A stretch of 64,000 bases of DNA from Luteipulveratus mongoliensis (GCF_001190945.1 NZ_CP011112.1:2480001-2544000); one strand, 5' to 3'. Counted from the first letter of the stretch, positions 43,991-53,714 are shown. Notes: generated by a model from the letters alone, not told the origin. Made by a program: numbers and translations.

Positions 43991-45325
43991 ATGTTTCTCC
44001 TCGGGGTTCTGCTCGTCCTGATCGGTGTGGCGCTGTCCATCGCGCTGCACGAGATCGGGCACCTGGTGCCGGCCAAGAAGTTCGGCGTCAAGGTGACTCA
44101 GTACATGGTCGGCTTCGGGCCTACCGTCTGGTCTCGCCATCGCGGCGACACCGAGTACGGCGTCAAGGCGATCCCGCTCGGTGGCTACATCCGGATGATC
44201 GGGATGCTGCCGCCTCGCAAGCAGGACGCGCCCGGCACGTTGCGTGCCTCCTCGACCGGCCGCATGAGCCAGATGGCCGACGCCGCCCGCGAGGACTCCT
44301 TCGACCAGATCAAGCCGGGCGACGAGGACCGCGTCTTCTACAAGCTGCCGGTGCACCAGAAGGTCATCATCATGCTCGGCGGTCCGTTCATGAACCTCGT
44401 GATCGCCGCGGTCGTGCTCGTGATCATCGCCTGCGGTGTCGGCCTGCCCAAGCAGACCAGCGCGAGCATCGCCAGCGTCAACGAGTGTCTGCCGATCAAG
44501 GTCGTCAACAGTCAGAAGGCGACCTGCACCGAGGCCGACCGCTCGCCCGCCTGGAAGTCCGGGATGAAGCCGGGCGACGTCGTCGTCTCGGTCGCCGGCA
44601 AGCCGGTCACCACGACGCTCGAGACGACCCAGGAGATCCGCCGGTACGCCGACCGTGCGATCCCGGTCGTCGTCAAGCGTGGCGATCAGCAGCTCACGCT
44701 GACGGTGACGCCGGCCAAGCGCACCATGGCCAAGGTCGACAAGGACGGTCAGGAAGTCCTGACCATGAGCGGCGACACGGTGACCGAGGACGTCGGTGTC
44801 ATCGGCACGTCGATCGGCGGCACCTACGTCAACCACCGCGCGCCCCTGACCGAGGCGCCCAGCATCCTCGGCGAGGGCCTGCAGCGCACCTCGGCGGTCT
44901 TCCTGCGCATTCCGCAGAAGATGGTCGGGGTCTTCAACGCCGCGTTCGGTGACGGCCAGCGCGACACCAACGGCCCGATCTCGGTCGTCGGCGTGGGTCG
45001 GGTCGCCGGCGAGGCCGCCGACACCCAGAACGTCGGACTGGGCGACAAGCTGGTCTTCCTGCTGAGCCTGATCGCCTCCCTCAACCTCGCGCTCTTCGTC
45101 TTCAACCTGATCCCGCTGCTGCCCCTGGACGGCGGTCACGTCGCCGGTGCGCTGTGGGAGGGCGTCAAGCGCGGCATCGCGCGCGTCCGCGGTATCGAGG
45201 GCCCGATCTATGCCGACGTGACCAAGGCGCTGCCGATCGCCTACACCGTCTCGATCGTGCTCATCGTGATGTCCGTGCTGCTGATCTACGCCGACATCGT
45301 CAACCCCATCAAGCTCGGCAACTAG
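43991..45325 (+). CDS. rseP: Site-2 zinc metalloprotease (RseP/Rip1 family)
   Basis: Intramembrane protease that cuts anti-sigma factors and other membrane proteins. The zinc-binding HExxH is in ALHEIGHLVPAKKFGV at the N-terminus. A PDZ domain occupies the middle (PAWKSGMKPGDVVVSVAGKPV), and the C-terminal NLIPLLPLDGGHV supplies the third metal ligand Asp. Four hydrophobic segments are visible. It may start at GTG 43988 or ATG 43991. The 444 aa are normal. It lies between dxr and ispG as in other actinobacteria, with a carboxypeptidase inserted. Confidence 0.95.
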   Translation: MFLLGVLLVLIGVALSIALHEIGHLVPAKKFGVKVTQYMVGFGPTVWSRHRGDTEYGVKAIPLGGYIRMIGMLPPRKQDAPGTLRASSTGRMSQMADAAREDSFDQIKPGDEDRVFYKLPVHQKVIIMLGGPFMNLVIAAVVLVIIACGVGLPKQTSASIASVNECLPIKVVNSQKATCTEADRSPAWKSGMKPGDVVVSVAGKPVTTTLETTQEIRRYADRAIPVVVKRGDQQLTLTVTPAKRTMAKVDKDGQEVLTMSGDTVTEDVGVIGTSIGGTYVNHRAPLTEAPSILGEGLQRTSAVFLRIPQKMVGVFNAAFGDGQRDTNGPISVVGVGRVAGEAADTQNVGLGDKLVFLLSLIASLNLALFVFNLIPLLPLDGGHVAGALWEGVKRGIARVRGIEGPIYADVTKALPIAYTVSIVLIVMSVLLIYADIVNPIKLGN

Positions 45326-45336
45326 GTGGCGGCTCG

Positions 45337-46338
45337 ATGACGATGCCGGCCCGACCGAGCCTGCGAGGTCGGACGGAGGAGGAGTCGAGCCCAGAAGGCT
45401 CAGTTCCGGCGGCCCCAGACTGGGCGGGTCCGGCGTACGTCGTCCCGCCGGCTCTGCACGAGGGTGACCGGGTCGCGGTGCTCAGCGTGAGCGGCCCGCC
45501 GGTCGCCGAGCGCCTGGACGAAGGCCTGGCCGTGGTGCGCTCGTGGGGGCTGGATCCTGTGCTGCTCGACTCGGCATCCGCTGCCCACCCCACGTTCGAC
45601 TATCTCGCGGGCGACGACGAGCTGCGCGCCCGCGACATCGAGCACGCGCTCACAGACCCGTCGTACGCCGCTGTCCTGTTGGCCCGCGGCGGCTACGGCT
45701 CCCAGCGGACGCTGGAGCACGTCGACTGGTCGCGCGTCGTGGCGGCCCAGCCGCGCCCGCGGCACGTGGTCGGCTTCTCCGACGTCACCGCGCTCCAGGA
45801 GGGTCTGCTGCGGCATCTCGGCTGGTCCTCGCTGTACGGCCCGATGGTGGCCACCTGGTACTTCCAGCAGGGTCGAGCGCAGGAGAGCCTGCAGCGTGCG
45901 CTGATGGCGCCGGACTCGGTCACCGCCATCGAGCTGCCGGACGGGTTCGCGCTCGTCGACGGAGTTGCCGAGGGCACGCTCCTGGGTGGCTGCGCGACGC
46001 TGATGGCCAGCTCGATCGGCAGCTCCACGGCTGTCCCTGCCAAGGACGCCATCGTGTTCCTGGAGGACGTCGACGAGGAGCTGTTCCGGCTGGACCGGGT
46101 CTTCACCCAGCTGCGCCGGTCGGGCTATCTCGACGGCATACGCGGTGTGGTCACTGGGACGTTCGACGGCTGCGGTGACCCGGACCTGGTCACGGCGCTG
46201 CTGCGCGACCGCTTCGCTGACCTCGGAGTGCCGGTGCTGGCCGGCGCCGACATCGGCCACGGTGTGCCCTTGCAGACGCTGCCCATCGGCCGTAGGGCCC
46301 GCCTCGACACTGCCGCCGCGCGCCTCGACCTGCTCTGA
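45337..46338 (+). CDS. S66-family LD-carboxypeptidase
   Basis: Serine carboxypeptidase that trims tetrapeptide stems in peptidoglycan recycling; related MccF proteins hydrolyse microcin-type acyl adenylates. Conserved blocks are LLARGGYGSQRTL, GFSDVTAL carrying the likely nucleophile Ser, LEDVDEELFRLDR with the acidic residue, and GADIGHG with the His. ATG 45337 has AGGTGG at 45324-45329 and gives 333 aa. No signal peptide is seen, so it is cytoplasmic. It starts 11 bases after rseP and is probably co-transcribed. Confidence 0.88.
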   Translation: MTMPARPSLRGRTEEESSPEGSVPAAPDWAGPAYVVPPALHEGDRVAVLSVSGPPVAERLDEGLAVVRSWGLDPVLLDSASAAHPTFDYLAGDDELRARDIEHALTDPSYAAVLLARGGYGSQRTLEHVDWSRVVAAQPRPRHVVGFSDVTALQEGLLRHLGWSSLYGPMVATWYFQQGRAQESLQRALMAPDSVTAIELPDGFALVDGVAEGTLLGGCATLMASSIGSSTAVPAKDAIVFLEDVDEELFRLDRVFTQLRRSGYLDGIRGVVTGTFDGCGDPDLVTALLRDRFADLGVPVLAGADIGHGVPLQTLPIGRRARLDTAAARLDLL

Positions 46339-46386
46339 CGATCGGCCGGTCCCGAAGCGCTCCGGCCATGAGTGATACTTGAAGTC

Positions 46387-47544
46387 ATGAGTGTGTCCCT
46401 CGGAATGCCGTCCGCACCTGCCCCAGTTCTCGCACCTCGACGGCAGACCCGCAAGATCAAGGTCGGCAAGGTCGAGGTCGGCGGTGACGCACCCATCTCC
46501 GTGCAGTCGATGACGACGACGCCGACCACGGACATCAACGCCACGCTGCAGCAGATCGCCGAGCTCACCGCCGCCGGCTGCGACATCGTGCGAGTGGCCT
46601 GCCCGAGCCAGGACGACGCCGAGGCGCTGCCCGCCATCGCGACCAAGTCGCAGATCCCGGTCATCGCCGACATCCACTTCCAGCCCAAGTACGTCTACGC
46701 GGCGATCGAGGCCGGTTGCGCTGCGGTCCGGGTCAACCCCGGCAACATCCGCAAGTTCGACGACCAGGTCGCCCAGATCGCCAAGGAGGCCAAGGACGCC
46801 GGCGTCTCCATCCGCATCGGCGTCAACGCCGGCTCGCTCGACCCGCGGCTGATGCAGAAGTACGGCAAGGCCACCCCGGAGGCGCTCGTCGAGTCCGCCG
46901 TCTGGGAGGCGTCGCTGTTCGAGGAGCACGACTTCCACGACTTCAAGATCTCGGTCAAGCACAACGACCCGGTCGTGATGGTGCGGGCGTACGAGCTCCT
47001 CGCCGAGCGCGGTGACTGGCCGCTGCACCTCGGTGTCACCGAGGCCGGCCCGGCGTTCCAGGGCACCATCAAGTCGGCGACCGCGTTCGGCGCGCTGCTG
47101 TCCAAGGGCATCGGCGACACCATTCGCGTCTCGCTGTCCGCGCCTCCCGTCGAGGAGGTCAAGGTCGGCAACCAGATCCTGCAGTCGCTCAACCTCAAGC
47201 CGCGCAAGCTCGAGATCGTGTCCTGCCCGTCCTGCGGCCGCGCCCAGGTCGACGTCTACACGCTGGCCGAAGAGGTCACCGCCGGCCTGGAGGGCATGGA
47301 GGTGCCGCTGCGCGTCGCGGTCATGGGCTGCGTCGTCAACGGGCCGGGTGAGGCCCGTGAGGCCGACCTCGGCGTCGCCTCCGGCAACGGCAAGGGCCAG
47401 ATCTTCGTCAAGGGCGAGGTCATCAAGACCGTGCCCGAGAGTCAGATCGTCGAGACGCTGATCGAGGAGGCGATGCGGATCGCGGACGAGATGGGTGAGT
47501 CGGCGGATGGCGCCGAAGGTGCCCCTGTCGTCACGGTGTCCTAG
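46387..47544 (+). CDS. ispG: 4-hydroxy-3-methylbut-2-enyl diphosphate synthase
   Basis: Iron-sulfur enzyme of the MEP pathway that forms HMBPP from MEcPP with electrons from a flavodoxin or ferredoxin. The N-terminal barrel has [16 protein letters not shown]; the cluster ligands are in [11 protein letters not shown] and [11 protein letters not shown] near the C-terminus. ATG 46387 is chosen because [20 protein letters not shown] is the usual actinobacterial start; GTG 46372 would add five residues. The 385 aa are normal. The last 14 bases overlap the convergent DUF402 gene. Confidence 0.95.
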   Translation: MSVSLGMPSAPAPVLAPRRQTRKIKVGKVEVGGDAPISVQSMTTTPTTDINATLQQIAELTAAGCDIVRVACPSQDDAEALPAIATKSQIPVIADIHFQPKYVYAAIEAGCAAVRVNPGNIRKFDDQVAQIAKEAKDAGVSIRIGVNAGSLDPRLMQKYGKATPEALVESAVWEASLFEEHDFHDFKISVKHNDPVVMVRAYELLAERGDWPLHLGVTEAGPAFQGTIKSATAFGALLSKGIGDTIRVSLSAPPVEEVKVGNQILQSLNLKPRKLEIVSCPSCGRAQVDVYTLAEEVTAGLEGMEVPLRVAVMGCVVNGPGEAREADLGVASGNGKGQIFVKGEVIKTVPESQIVETLIEEAMRIADEMGESADGAEGAPVVTVS

Positions 47545-48148
47545 ACCCGTACGTCTCCAGCCAGCGCCCGCATACCTCGCCGAACGGCTCGGCTCGGGTC
47601 TGCACCATCTTCAGCACCCGAGCGCAGTCGGCCTCGCTCTGAGCGATGACGTCCGCGGGGTAGCCGTAGCGCACCTGGTGCTCGGCGAACTCGTCCTCGT
47701 CGTCCACGAAGACCTCGCCGTTGGTCCGGCGGATGACGTCCAGATCCATGTCGACGAGCGTCACCTCGACCCCGTCAGGCGTACGCCGCCACTCGGGTCG
47801 GGTGCAGATGTCCACGTAGACCAGCACCTGCGGGCGGGCGTCGGGGTCCTCGACCCGGGCATGGAACGTCGGGGTGTAGCCGTCGTCGGGCATCAGCAGG
47901 ACCTGCAGGACGTCGGCGTCGAACTGGGCGCCTGGCCGCTCGAAATGGCACCCGACCGGGATACCGAGCCAGACGCCGTACTCGTCGGTGCCCACGTAGG
48001 AAGCATCGAACTGCCAGTGCTCACCGCCGTCCCACTTGCGCGTGTCGACGTGGACCGAGGTGCCCACCACGGACGGTCGGTGGTCGGTGAAGCCGGCGGC
48101 GGCGTACGGACCTGAGGACGAGGAGTCACTGTGCGGCACGTTCCTCAC
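47531..48148 (-). CDS. DUF402 domain protein
   Basis: A 205-aa protein with the DUF402 fold, seen in the acidic block [20 protein letters not shown] and [16 protein letters not shown] near residues 130-165. Studied relatives are nucleoside tri/diphosphate phosphatases and RNA-binding proteins, with Asp/Glu clusters binding metal. GTG 48148 is the likely start, with GTG 48139 possible. It is divergent from the following acetyltransferase and its tail overlaps ispG by 14 bases. The substrate is unknown. Confidence 0.82.
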   Translation of the reverse strand: MRNVPHSDSSSSGPYAAAGFTDHRPSVVGTSVHVDTRKWDGGEHWQFDASYVGTDEYGVWLGIPVGCHFERPGAQFDADVLQVLLMPDDGYTPTFHARVEDPDARPQVLVYVDICTRPEWRRTPDGVEVTLVDMDLDVIRRTNGEVFVDDEDEFAEHQVRYGYPADVIAQSEADCARVLKMVQTRAEPFGEVCGRWLETYGSRTP

Positions 48149-48216
48149 GGTAGAGGTGCGGAAACGATCGGCGCGTTTGGGTGCCCGAAGTGGCCTTGAC
48201 CAGGCAGGCTGGGAGG

Positions 48217-49059
48217 GTGCTAAGGACGTTCGGCGCCACGCGCACCCTGGGAGCGGGTGATTTCGAGCGCGTCATGCAGCTGTGTGCCCAGGACCCGATG
48301 ACCAACGTCTTCGTGGCCGCGCGGGTACAGGAGGGCGGTCTGGGCTTCGGCGGATCGCTTCTGGGCGTCGAGGAGGACCACCTGCTGACGTCGATGTGCT
48401 GGATCTCGGCCAACGTCGTACCCGTCTCGTGCGATGACGAGGCGCTCGATGTGTTCGCGAGCAGGCTGCGACGGCACCGGCGGCGGGTCTCCTCGATCTT
48501 CGGTGAGTCCGAGCAGGTGCTCGGGCTCTGGGAGCGGCTCTACCGGCACTGGGGCGAGCCCCGCTCGCTGCGACCGGACCAGCCGATGATGGCCTGCACG
48601 ACGCTGCCTGCGACCCAAGGCCGCCTGATCGATCCGCGGGTGCGGCAGGCGCGGATCGATGAGGTCGATCTGGTGCTCCCGGCGTCCGCAGCGATGTTCA
48701 CCGAGGAGATCGGCTACCCGCCCTACGTCGGCTCGGACCGCGACTACCGCAACCTGGTCAGCTCACTGATCCGAGCCGGTCACACCTATGTGGTCATCGA
48801 GGACGGACGAGTCGTCTTCAAGGCTGACGTCGGGTCGATGGCCGGGGGAGTGGCGCAGATCCAGGGCGTCTGGGTCGCACCGGACGCCCGGGGTCAAGGT
48901 CTGGCGGCACCCGCGATGAACGGTGTCGTCCAGCACGTCATGGAGGTCTTCGCGCCGGTCGTCACGCTCTACGTCAACGGCTACAACGAGCCGGCGCTGC
49001 GGGCGTACGACCGGGCCGGCTTCGCACAGGTCGGGCAGTTTGCGACAGTGATCCTGTGA
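48217..49059 (+). CDS. GNAT acetyltransferase with N-terminal DUF4081-type domain
   Basis: A 280-aa actinobacterial GNAT protein. The N-terminal half (TRTLGAGDFERVMQLCAQDP, then NVFVAARV) matches a domain often fused to GNAT modules in this phylum. The acetyl-CoA motif is VWVAPDARGQGLAAPAM, followed by YVNGYNEPALRAYDRAGF. The start is uncertain: GTG 48217 fits homologous N-termini but its GGGAGG is adjacent, while GTG 48181 adds twelve residues. The stop overlaps the next start (GTGA). The substrate is unknown. Confidence 0.83.
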   Translation: MLRTFGATRTLGAGDFERVMQLCAQDPMTNVFVAARVQEGGLGFGGSLLGVEEDHLLTSMCWISANVVPVSCDDEALDVFASRLRRHRRRVSSIFGESEQVLGLWERLYRHWGEPRSLRPDQPMMACTTLPATQGRLIDPRVRQARIDEVDLVLPASAAMFTEEIGYPPYVGSDRDYRNLVSSLIRAGHTYVVIEDGRVVFKADVGSMAGGVAQIQGVWVAPDARGQGLAAPAMNGVVQHVMEVFAPVVTLYVNGYNEPALRAYDRAGFAQVGQFATVIL

Positions 49060-49463
49060 TCTTCTCCCTGTCCACGCTGCCCCGGGGCGCCCGCGGAGTC
49101 GCGGCCGCGTTGCTCGGTTCCGGCACCGTCCACCTCACCCGCCCGCAGGTCTTCGAACCGTTCATCCCGCCAGCGCTGCGCTCGCACCAGCGCGAGCTGA
49201 TCTACGTGTCGGGTGTCGCCGAGATCGCTTGTGCCACAGGCCTTCTCATCCCTGCCGTACGCCGCCCCGCGGCTCTTGCGTCCGCGGCGCTGCTCGTCGC
49301 GGTGCTCCCTGGCAACGTCCAGATGGCCGTCGATGCGCACCAGCGCATCCAGCAGAAGGGCTCGACGCCCAAGCGTGAGGCGATCCGGGCAGCGATGATC
49401 GCGCGGGTCCCGCTGCAGATCCCGTTGATCAAGGCCGTGCTGCGCGCCGCCAAGCCGTCATGA
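49056..49463 (+). CDS. DoxX-like membrane protein
   Basis: A 135-aa small membrane protein with three or four hydrophobic segments. GVAEIACATGLLIP near the middle and the terminal PLQIPLIKAVL helix fit the DoxX-like superfamily, whose members are linked to thiol redox or quinone chemistry without a firm activity. GTG 49056 overlaps the upstream GNAT stop, and its own stop overlaps the next ATG by four bases. It is the middle gene of a coupled trio. Confidence 0.78.
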   Translation: MIFSLSTLPRGARGVAAALLGSGTVHLTRPQVFEPFIPPALRSHQRELIYVSGVAEIACATGLLIPAVRRPAALASAALLVAVLPGNVQMAVDAHQRIQQKGSTPKREAIRAAMIARVPLQIPLIKAVLRAAKPS

Positions 49464-49846
49464 CGCTGGACGTAGCCGATCGGCTGGCGATCCATGAGCT
49501 CATGGCGCTGCACGGCCACCTGGCCGACAGCCGCGGCGCGGACCGTCTGCATCTGCTGATGACCGACGACGTCGTCATGGATGTGACTGCCTACGACCTC
49601 GGCGTGGTCGACGGGTTGGAGGCCAACCGTCGGCTCTGGACCGAGGCGCCCGGCAACCAACCGGTCGGCCACCACGTGACCAACGTGATGGTCAGCGAGG
49701 ACGACGACGGCACCGTACGCGTGCGGTCCAAGGGCATCGCCGTGATGGCCGACGGGACCACCGGGACCGCCGACTACGACGACGTGGTGGTCCGGACGCC
49801 GGACGGCTGGCGGATCGCCCGCCGGGTCGTCGGTCGGCGCGCCTGA
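49460..49846 (+). CDS. SnoaL-like (NTF2-fold) protein
   Basis: A 128-aa protein of the SnoaL-like/NTF2 superfamily: the N-terminal helix VADRLAIHELMALHGHLADS and the strands HHVTNVMVSED and DYDDVVVRTPDGWRIARR are typical. Members are small polar-substrate isomerases, hydrolases or binding proteins, and no specific activity can be inferred. ATG 49460 overlaps the previous stop (ATGA). It is the third gene of the GNAT-DoxX-SnoaL chain and ends 6 bases before the convergent PPOX-type gene. Confidence 0.82.
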   Translation: MTLDVADRLAIHELMALHGHLADSRGADRLHLLMTDDVVMDVTAYDLGVVDGLEANRRLWTEAPGNQPVGHHVTNVMVSEDDDGTVRVRSKGIAVMADGTTGTADYDDVVVRTPDGWRIARRVVGRRA

Positions 49847-49852
49847 GGCCGC

Positions 49853-50527
49853 TCAGCCGCCGGTGTTCTCGGGATAGAGCCCGGCGGCGTACTGCGCTCC
49901 GTAGTAGCGGTCCAGCTCCTCGAGGGTCTGGTTCTTGCGCACGAGCTCCTTGGCGATCACCGCGTGGCGAGGCATCGCCTCGGGCGCCCACGTGTCTGGC
50001 TGCCAGGTCTGCGACCGCAGGAACGCCTTGGCGCAGTGATAGAAGACCTGCTCCACGTGGACCAGGAGCACGAGCACCGGCCGGTGACCCTTGACGACCA
50101 TGTCCTCGAAGAACGGGCCGTCGGTGACCAGGCGGGCGGTGCCGTTGATCCGCAGGGTGTCGCCGCGTCCGGGGATGAGGAAGTTCACGCCGACGTGCGG
50201 GTTGGCGAGGATGTTCTTGTAACCGTCGGCCCGTTTGTTGCCCGCGCGCTCCGGGATTGCGATGGTGTGCCGGTCGAGGACCTTGACGAAGCCCGCAGGG
50301 TCTCCCTTGGGCGAGACGTCGCAGCTGCCGTCCGCGGCGGCGGTCCCGACGAAGCACAGCGGTGACGCGGCCAGCCACTGGATATCGAGGTCGTGCAGCT
50401 CGGGTCGAGCCTTGTCACGGACGGCGGGCGTCGGTGTGCCGAGCAGCTCGACGAGCCCGGCTTCGTCGGTGATCGTCGGCAGATCCGCGTAGGCGTCGGT
50501 AGGGCTTTCGGCGGTCTCGGTCGTCAT
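49853..50527 (-). CDS. Pyridoxamine 5'-phosphate oxidase-like flavin protein
   Basis: A 224-aa split-barrel protein of the PPOX superfamily, resembling the MSMEG_1061-type FMN-dependent group. The barrel strands include DIQWLAASPLCFVGTAAADG, SPKGDPAGFVKVLD and VGVNFLIPGRGDTLRINGTA, where FMN phosphate contacts are expected. The C-terminal helix region LRSQTWQPDTWAPEAMPRHA is also typical. ATG 50527 is chosen; the upstream extension is antisense to the folP-like gene. It probably binds FMN or F420, with unknown substrate. Confidence 0.83.
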   Translation of the reverse strand: MTTETAESPTDAYADLPTITDEAGLVELLGTPTPAVRDKARPELHDLDIQWLAASPLCFVGTAAADGSCDVSPKGDPAGFVKVLDRHTIAIPERAGNKRADGYKNILANPHVGVNFLIPGRGDTLRINGTARLVTDGPFFEDMVVKGHRPVLVLLVHVEQVFYHCAKAFLRSQTWQPDTWAPEAMPRHAVIAKELVRKNQTLEELDRYYGAQYAAGLYPENTGG

Positions 50528-50537
50528 TGCGGTGCCT

Positions 50538-51500
50538 TCATGCCAGCTCCTGCTCGATCGGTGGTCGGCGCTCGCCGCGGACGGCCTGTGCCGGAGGTCG
50601 GTCACCCCTGATGGTCGCCACCATGTCGACGACACGGCGGGTCGCTCGGACATCGTGCGCGCGAAAGACCGTGGCGCCGAGCCAGGCGGCGATCGCGGTG
50701 GCGGCGAGCGTGCCCTCGAGCCGGTCGTCCGCTGGGAGGTCGAGGGTCTCGCCGACGAAGTCCTTGCGGGAGAGCGCCTGGAGGATCGGGAACCCGAGGG
50801 TCGCGATGTCCGCGGTGTGTCGGAGGACGACGAGTGAGTGCCGGGTCGTCTTGCCGAAGTCGAGCGTGGGGTCGATGAGCACGCGCTCGGCAGGAATGCC
50901 TGCGGCACAAGCCTTTTCGGCTCCGGCGCGCAGAGTCCGCAGCACGTCGCGCAGCACCGCGAGCTCGTCATCGCCCTGGTCGTCGGCGTAGGTCATGTTG
51001 ACCGGATCCGTACGAGGGGGGAGACCTCCGGTGTGGGAGCACACCACTCCGGCGCCGATCTCGGCGGCCACCTCGACGAGGGCAGGGTCATGACCGGCCC
51101 AGGTGTCGTTGACCAGGTCGAGCCCGACCTCGCCGGCAGCACGGGCGACCTCGGAGCGCCAGGTGTCGAGACTGAGGACGAGGTCCGGGTACGCCGACCG
51201 CGCCTGCTCGAGGAACGGCACCACTCGGCGTACCTCTTCGTCGGCATTGACCGACGCGCCTTCCTGCCCGGCCCGGACACCGCCGACGTCGACGATGTCG
51301 GCGCCGCGCTCGACAGCGGTGTCCAACGCACGCCGGGCAGAGTCGAGATCGGCGTGCCGGTTGCCGGACCAGAACGAGTCGGGCGTGCGGTTGATGATCG
51401 CCATCACGGCCGGTCGCGCGGCGTCGAACCGCTGTCCGCGCAGCACCAGTGCCGGGGTGCGCGGCAGCGGCGCGGCAGCGGGCTCGGGCGCAGTGGTCAC
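50538..51500 (-). CDS. Dihydropteroate synthase homologue (FolP2-like)
   Basis: A 320-aa TIM-barrel protein of the DHPS family. VMAIINRTPDSF, SLDTWRSEV, VNDTWAG, ALSRKDFVGE and AHDV follow the order of DHPS motifs. The loop that carries the pABA/sulfonamide-site GGESTRPG in canonical enzymes reads GGVRAGQEG, and DPGFGFGK is replaced by DPTLDFGK. From memory, the mycobacterial FolP2 paralogue has this character and lacks measurable DHPS activity. No other folate gene is adjacent. It is 10 bases upstream of the PPOX-type gene on the same strand, so the two may share a transcript. Confidence 0.85.
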   Translation of the reverse strand: MTTAPEPAAAPLPRTPALVLRGQRFDAARPAVMAIINRTPDSFWSGNRHADLDSARRALDTAVERGADIVDVGGVRAGQEGASVNADEEVRRVVPFLEQARSAYPDLVLSLDTWRSEVARAAGEVGLDLVNDTWAGHDPALVEVAAEIGAGVVCSHTGGLPPRTDPVNMTYADDQGDDELAVLRDVLRTLRAGAEKACAAGIPAERVLIDPTLDFGKTTRHSLVVLRHTADIATLGFPILQALSRKDFVGETLDLPADDRLEGTLAATAIAAWLGATVFRAHDVRATRRVVDMVATIRGDRPPAQAVRGERRPPIEQELA

Positions 51501-51521
51501 GCTCTCATCGTGCCATCCGGC

Positions 51522-53672
51522 TCAGGAGCTCTCCTCGGCTCGGGTGACTCGCAGGAGCACCGCCTGCTCGGGGTACTGCGTCGGCGCGATCAGACCCATC
51601 CTCGACAAGGCGGCGCCGGAAGCCCGGAATCCGTTGTCCCACCAGGGGACTGCCTTGACGACGGTCCCCCGGACCTTGTTGCCCGGCACCAGCGGTCGTA
51701 CGTCGTACGTCACGTCGGGTTGCAGCCCTGGCAGTCGTACGCGACCAGTGGGAGCCTCCAGGCTGGTGCCGCGCTGCGCGAGCGCGAACACCGCATCGCC
51801 GCCGTCCTGGGCCACGACGCCGTAGACCCACAGCTGGTCATCCGGGTGATCGCCCGTGACGGCACGCCCTGCGTGGAGCAGCGGCCGCACGGCCTGGTGT
51901 GCCGTCACCCAGGCGGCGACGTCGTCGAGGGTCTCGGAGTCCACCTTCGTGAGATCCCACTCGATACCGAAGTGGCCGAAGAACGCGGTGGCAGCACGGA
52001 ATCCGAGGCTCTGCTTGCGACCGGTCGTGTGGTTGGAGTCCGAGCCGATGTGACAGCCCAACATCTCCCAGGGGATGAGCGCCGTCGTCCACCGCTGGAT
52101 CTGCTGTCGCTCCAGCGCATCCAGGCAGTCCGATCCCCAGACACGGCACGCGCGTTCGAGCACACCGAGATCGACGCGGCCGCCGCCGGAGGAGCAGGAC
52201 TCGATCTCCAGACCGGGGTGACGGCGCAGCAGCTCGTCCATGAGGGCGTACGCCGCCAGCGTCTGGCGATGGACTGCCGGGTGGCCGTGCCTGTCGCCCG
52301 CCTCGAGGAGGTCCCTGTTGTGGTCCCACTTCAGGTAGGCGATGTCGTGATCGCGCAGCAGCCCGTCCAGCTGACCGAGGACGTGCTGGTAGGCGCCTTC
52401 ATCGGTCAGGTCGAGCACCTGCTGATGGCGCCAGCTCATCGGCAGGCGGCTGCCGCCCGGCGACAGGATCCATTCCGGATGAGCGCGCGCGAGGTCGGAG
52501 TCGGGGTTGACCATCTCGGGCTCGACCCAGATGCCGAACTCCATCCCGAGACCGCGCACGTGGTCGATCAGGGGTGCGAGCCCGTCCGGCCAGGCGTCAG
52601 CAGAGACGACCCAGTCGCCGAGTCCGGCGCGGTCGTTGCGTCGGGCACCGAACCATCCGTCGTCGAGCACGAACCTCTCTACGCCGACGCGGGCTGCGTT
52701 GTCCGCCAACGCTTTCAAGCGTCCGAGGTCGTGGTCGAAGTAGACCGCTTCCCACGTGTTGATCGTCACCGGCCGCTCACGCCGCGGGTGCTGGGGGCGA
52801 CTGCGTAGGTAGGTGTGGAACCGCGCGCTCGCCTCGGTGATGCCGTCGCCGTACGCGCCGTACCACCAGGGGGACTCGTACGACTGTCCCGGCTCCAGCA
52901 GCATCTCGCCCGGGGCGAGCAGCTCGCCTCCGGAGAGCAGGCGGGTGCCGCGGACGGCCCGCTCGGCGACCAGCCGGTGGTTGCCGCTCCACGCCAGGTG
53001 CGTCGCCCAGACCTCGCCGCCCTCGAACCCGAAGCCGGGTGCCCCAGCGAACGTCAGGATGCTGCCGTCGAGGCCGGTTCGCCCGCGGCGGTTGTCGCGG
53101 ACGTGTGCGCCGATGGTGAACGGCGACCGTTGCGGCGTCCGCTCGCGCAGGTGGCGCCCGGTGAGGTCGAGGAGCTCGCCGGCGTTGCTCGGCACGGGGT
53201 AGGCGCACAGGAGGCCGGTCAGCTCGTAGGTAGACGTGCCCGTGTTGGTGACCCGGTTGCGCTGGCGCACCAGGCCGCCCGGCAGCATTTCGATCGTCCA
53301 GATGAGCTCGAGGTGGGCCTCGGCGTCGGCGGCACGGACCGTGATCCGGCGTACGTCGTCGGTCTCCTCGATCTCCGGTGGGTCGGTCCGCACGAATTTC
53401 GGCGCGAAGTCGCGCCCGGACCGATGGCCCGACAGCCCCGGTTCGCCGACCCAGCCGGCGGACTCGAGGGGAAGGACCGTCGCGACCACCAGGTCGTCGG
53501 TCTCGTCCGACACGCGCTGGGGGTCGACCGTGTCGGCCAGCTCCTCGAGCAGTGTGTCGTCGTGATGCCCGAGGTCGGCGCCCCAGTGCAGGATCCGGGG
53601 GAGGGCCGGTCCGGAGAGGTCGACGAGGATGCTGACGTGCTCGTCGCGCCAATGGATCAGGTCGTTGCTCAT
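51522..53672 (-). CDS. Alpha-galactosidase, glycoside hydrolase family 36
   Basis: A 716-aa enzyme releasing terminal alpha-linked galactose from melibiose- or raffinose-type sugars. The N-terminal beta-sandwich is followed by a TIM barrel with RFVLDDGWFGARR and GIWVEPEMVNPDSDL. The catalytic nucleophile Asp lies in IAYLKWDHNRD and the acid/base Asp in VWGSDCLDALERQ, both intact. There is no signal peptide, so it is cytoplasmic and must rely on an importer not found here. It is divergent from a ROK regulator 101 bases away, which probably controls it. The stop lies 21 bases from the folP-like start. Confidence 0.94.
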   Translation of the reverse strand: MSNDLIHWRDEHVSILVDLSGPALPRILHWGADLGHHDDTLLEELADTVDPQRVSDETDDLVVATVLPLESAGWVGEPGLSGHRSGRDFAPKFVRTDPPEIEETDDVRRITVRAADAEAHLELIWTIEMLPGGLVRQRNRVTNTGTSTYELTGLLCAYPVPSNAGELLDLTGRHLRERTPQRSPFTIGAHVRDNRRGRTGLDGSILTFAGAPGFGFEGGEVWATHLAWSGNHRLVAERAVRGTRLLSGGELLAPGEMLLEPGQSYESPWWYGAYGDGITEASARFHTYLRSRPQHPRRERPVTINTWEAVYFDHDLGRLKALADNAARVGVERFVLDDGWFGARRNDRAGLGDWVVSADAWPDGLAPLIDHVRGLGMEFGIWVEPEMVNPDSDLARAHPEWILSPGGSRLPMSWRHQQVLDLTDEGAYQHVLGQLDGLLRDHDIAYLKWDHNRDLLEAGDRHGHPAVHRQTLAAYALMDELLRRHPGLEIESCSSGGGRVDLGVLERACRVWGSDCLDALERQQIQRWTTALIPWEMLGCHIGSDSNHTTGRKQSLGFRAATAFFGHFGIEWDLTKVDSETLDDVAAWVTAHQAVRPLLHAGRAVTGDHPDDQLWVYGVVAQDGGDAVFALAQRGTSLEAPTGRVRLPGLQPDVTYDVRPLVPGNKVRGTVVKAVPWWDNGFRASGAALSRMGLIAPTQYPEQAVLLRVTRAEESS

Positions 53673-53714
53673 GATGGGTCGAGACTCCTGGAGACGACGG
53701 TGGGTCGAGCAGTT

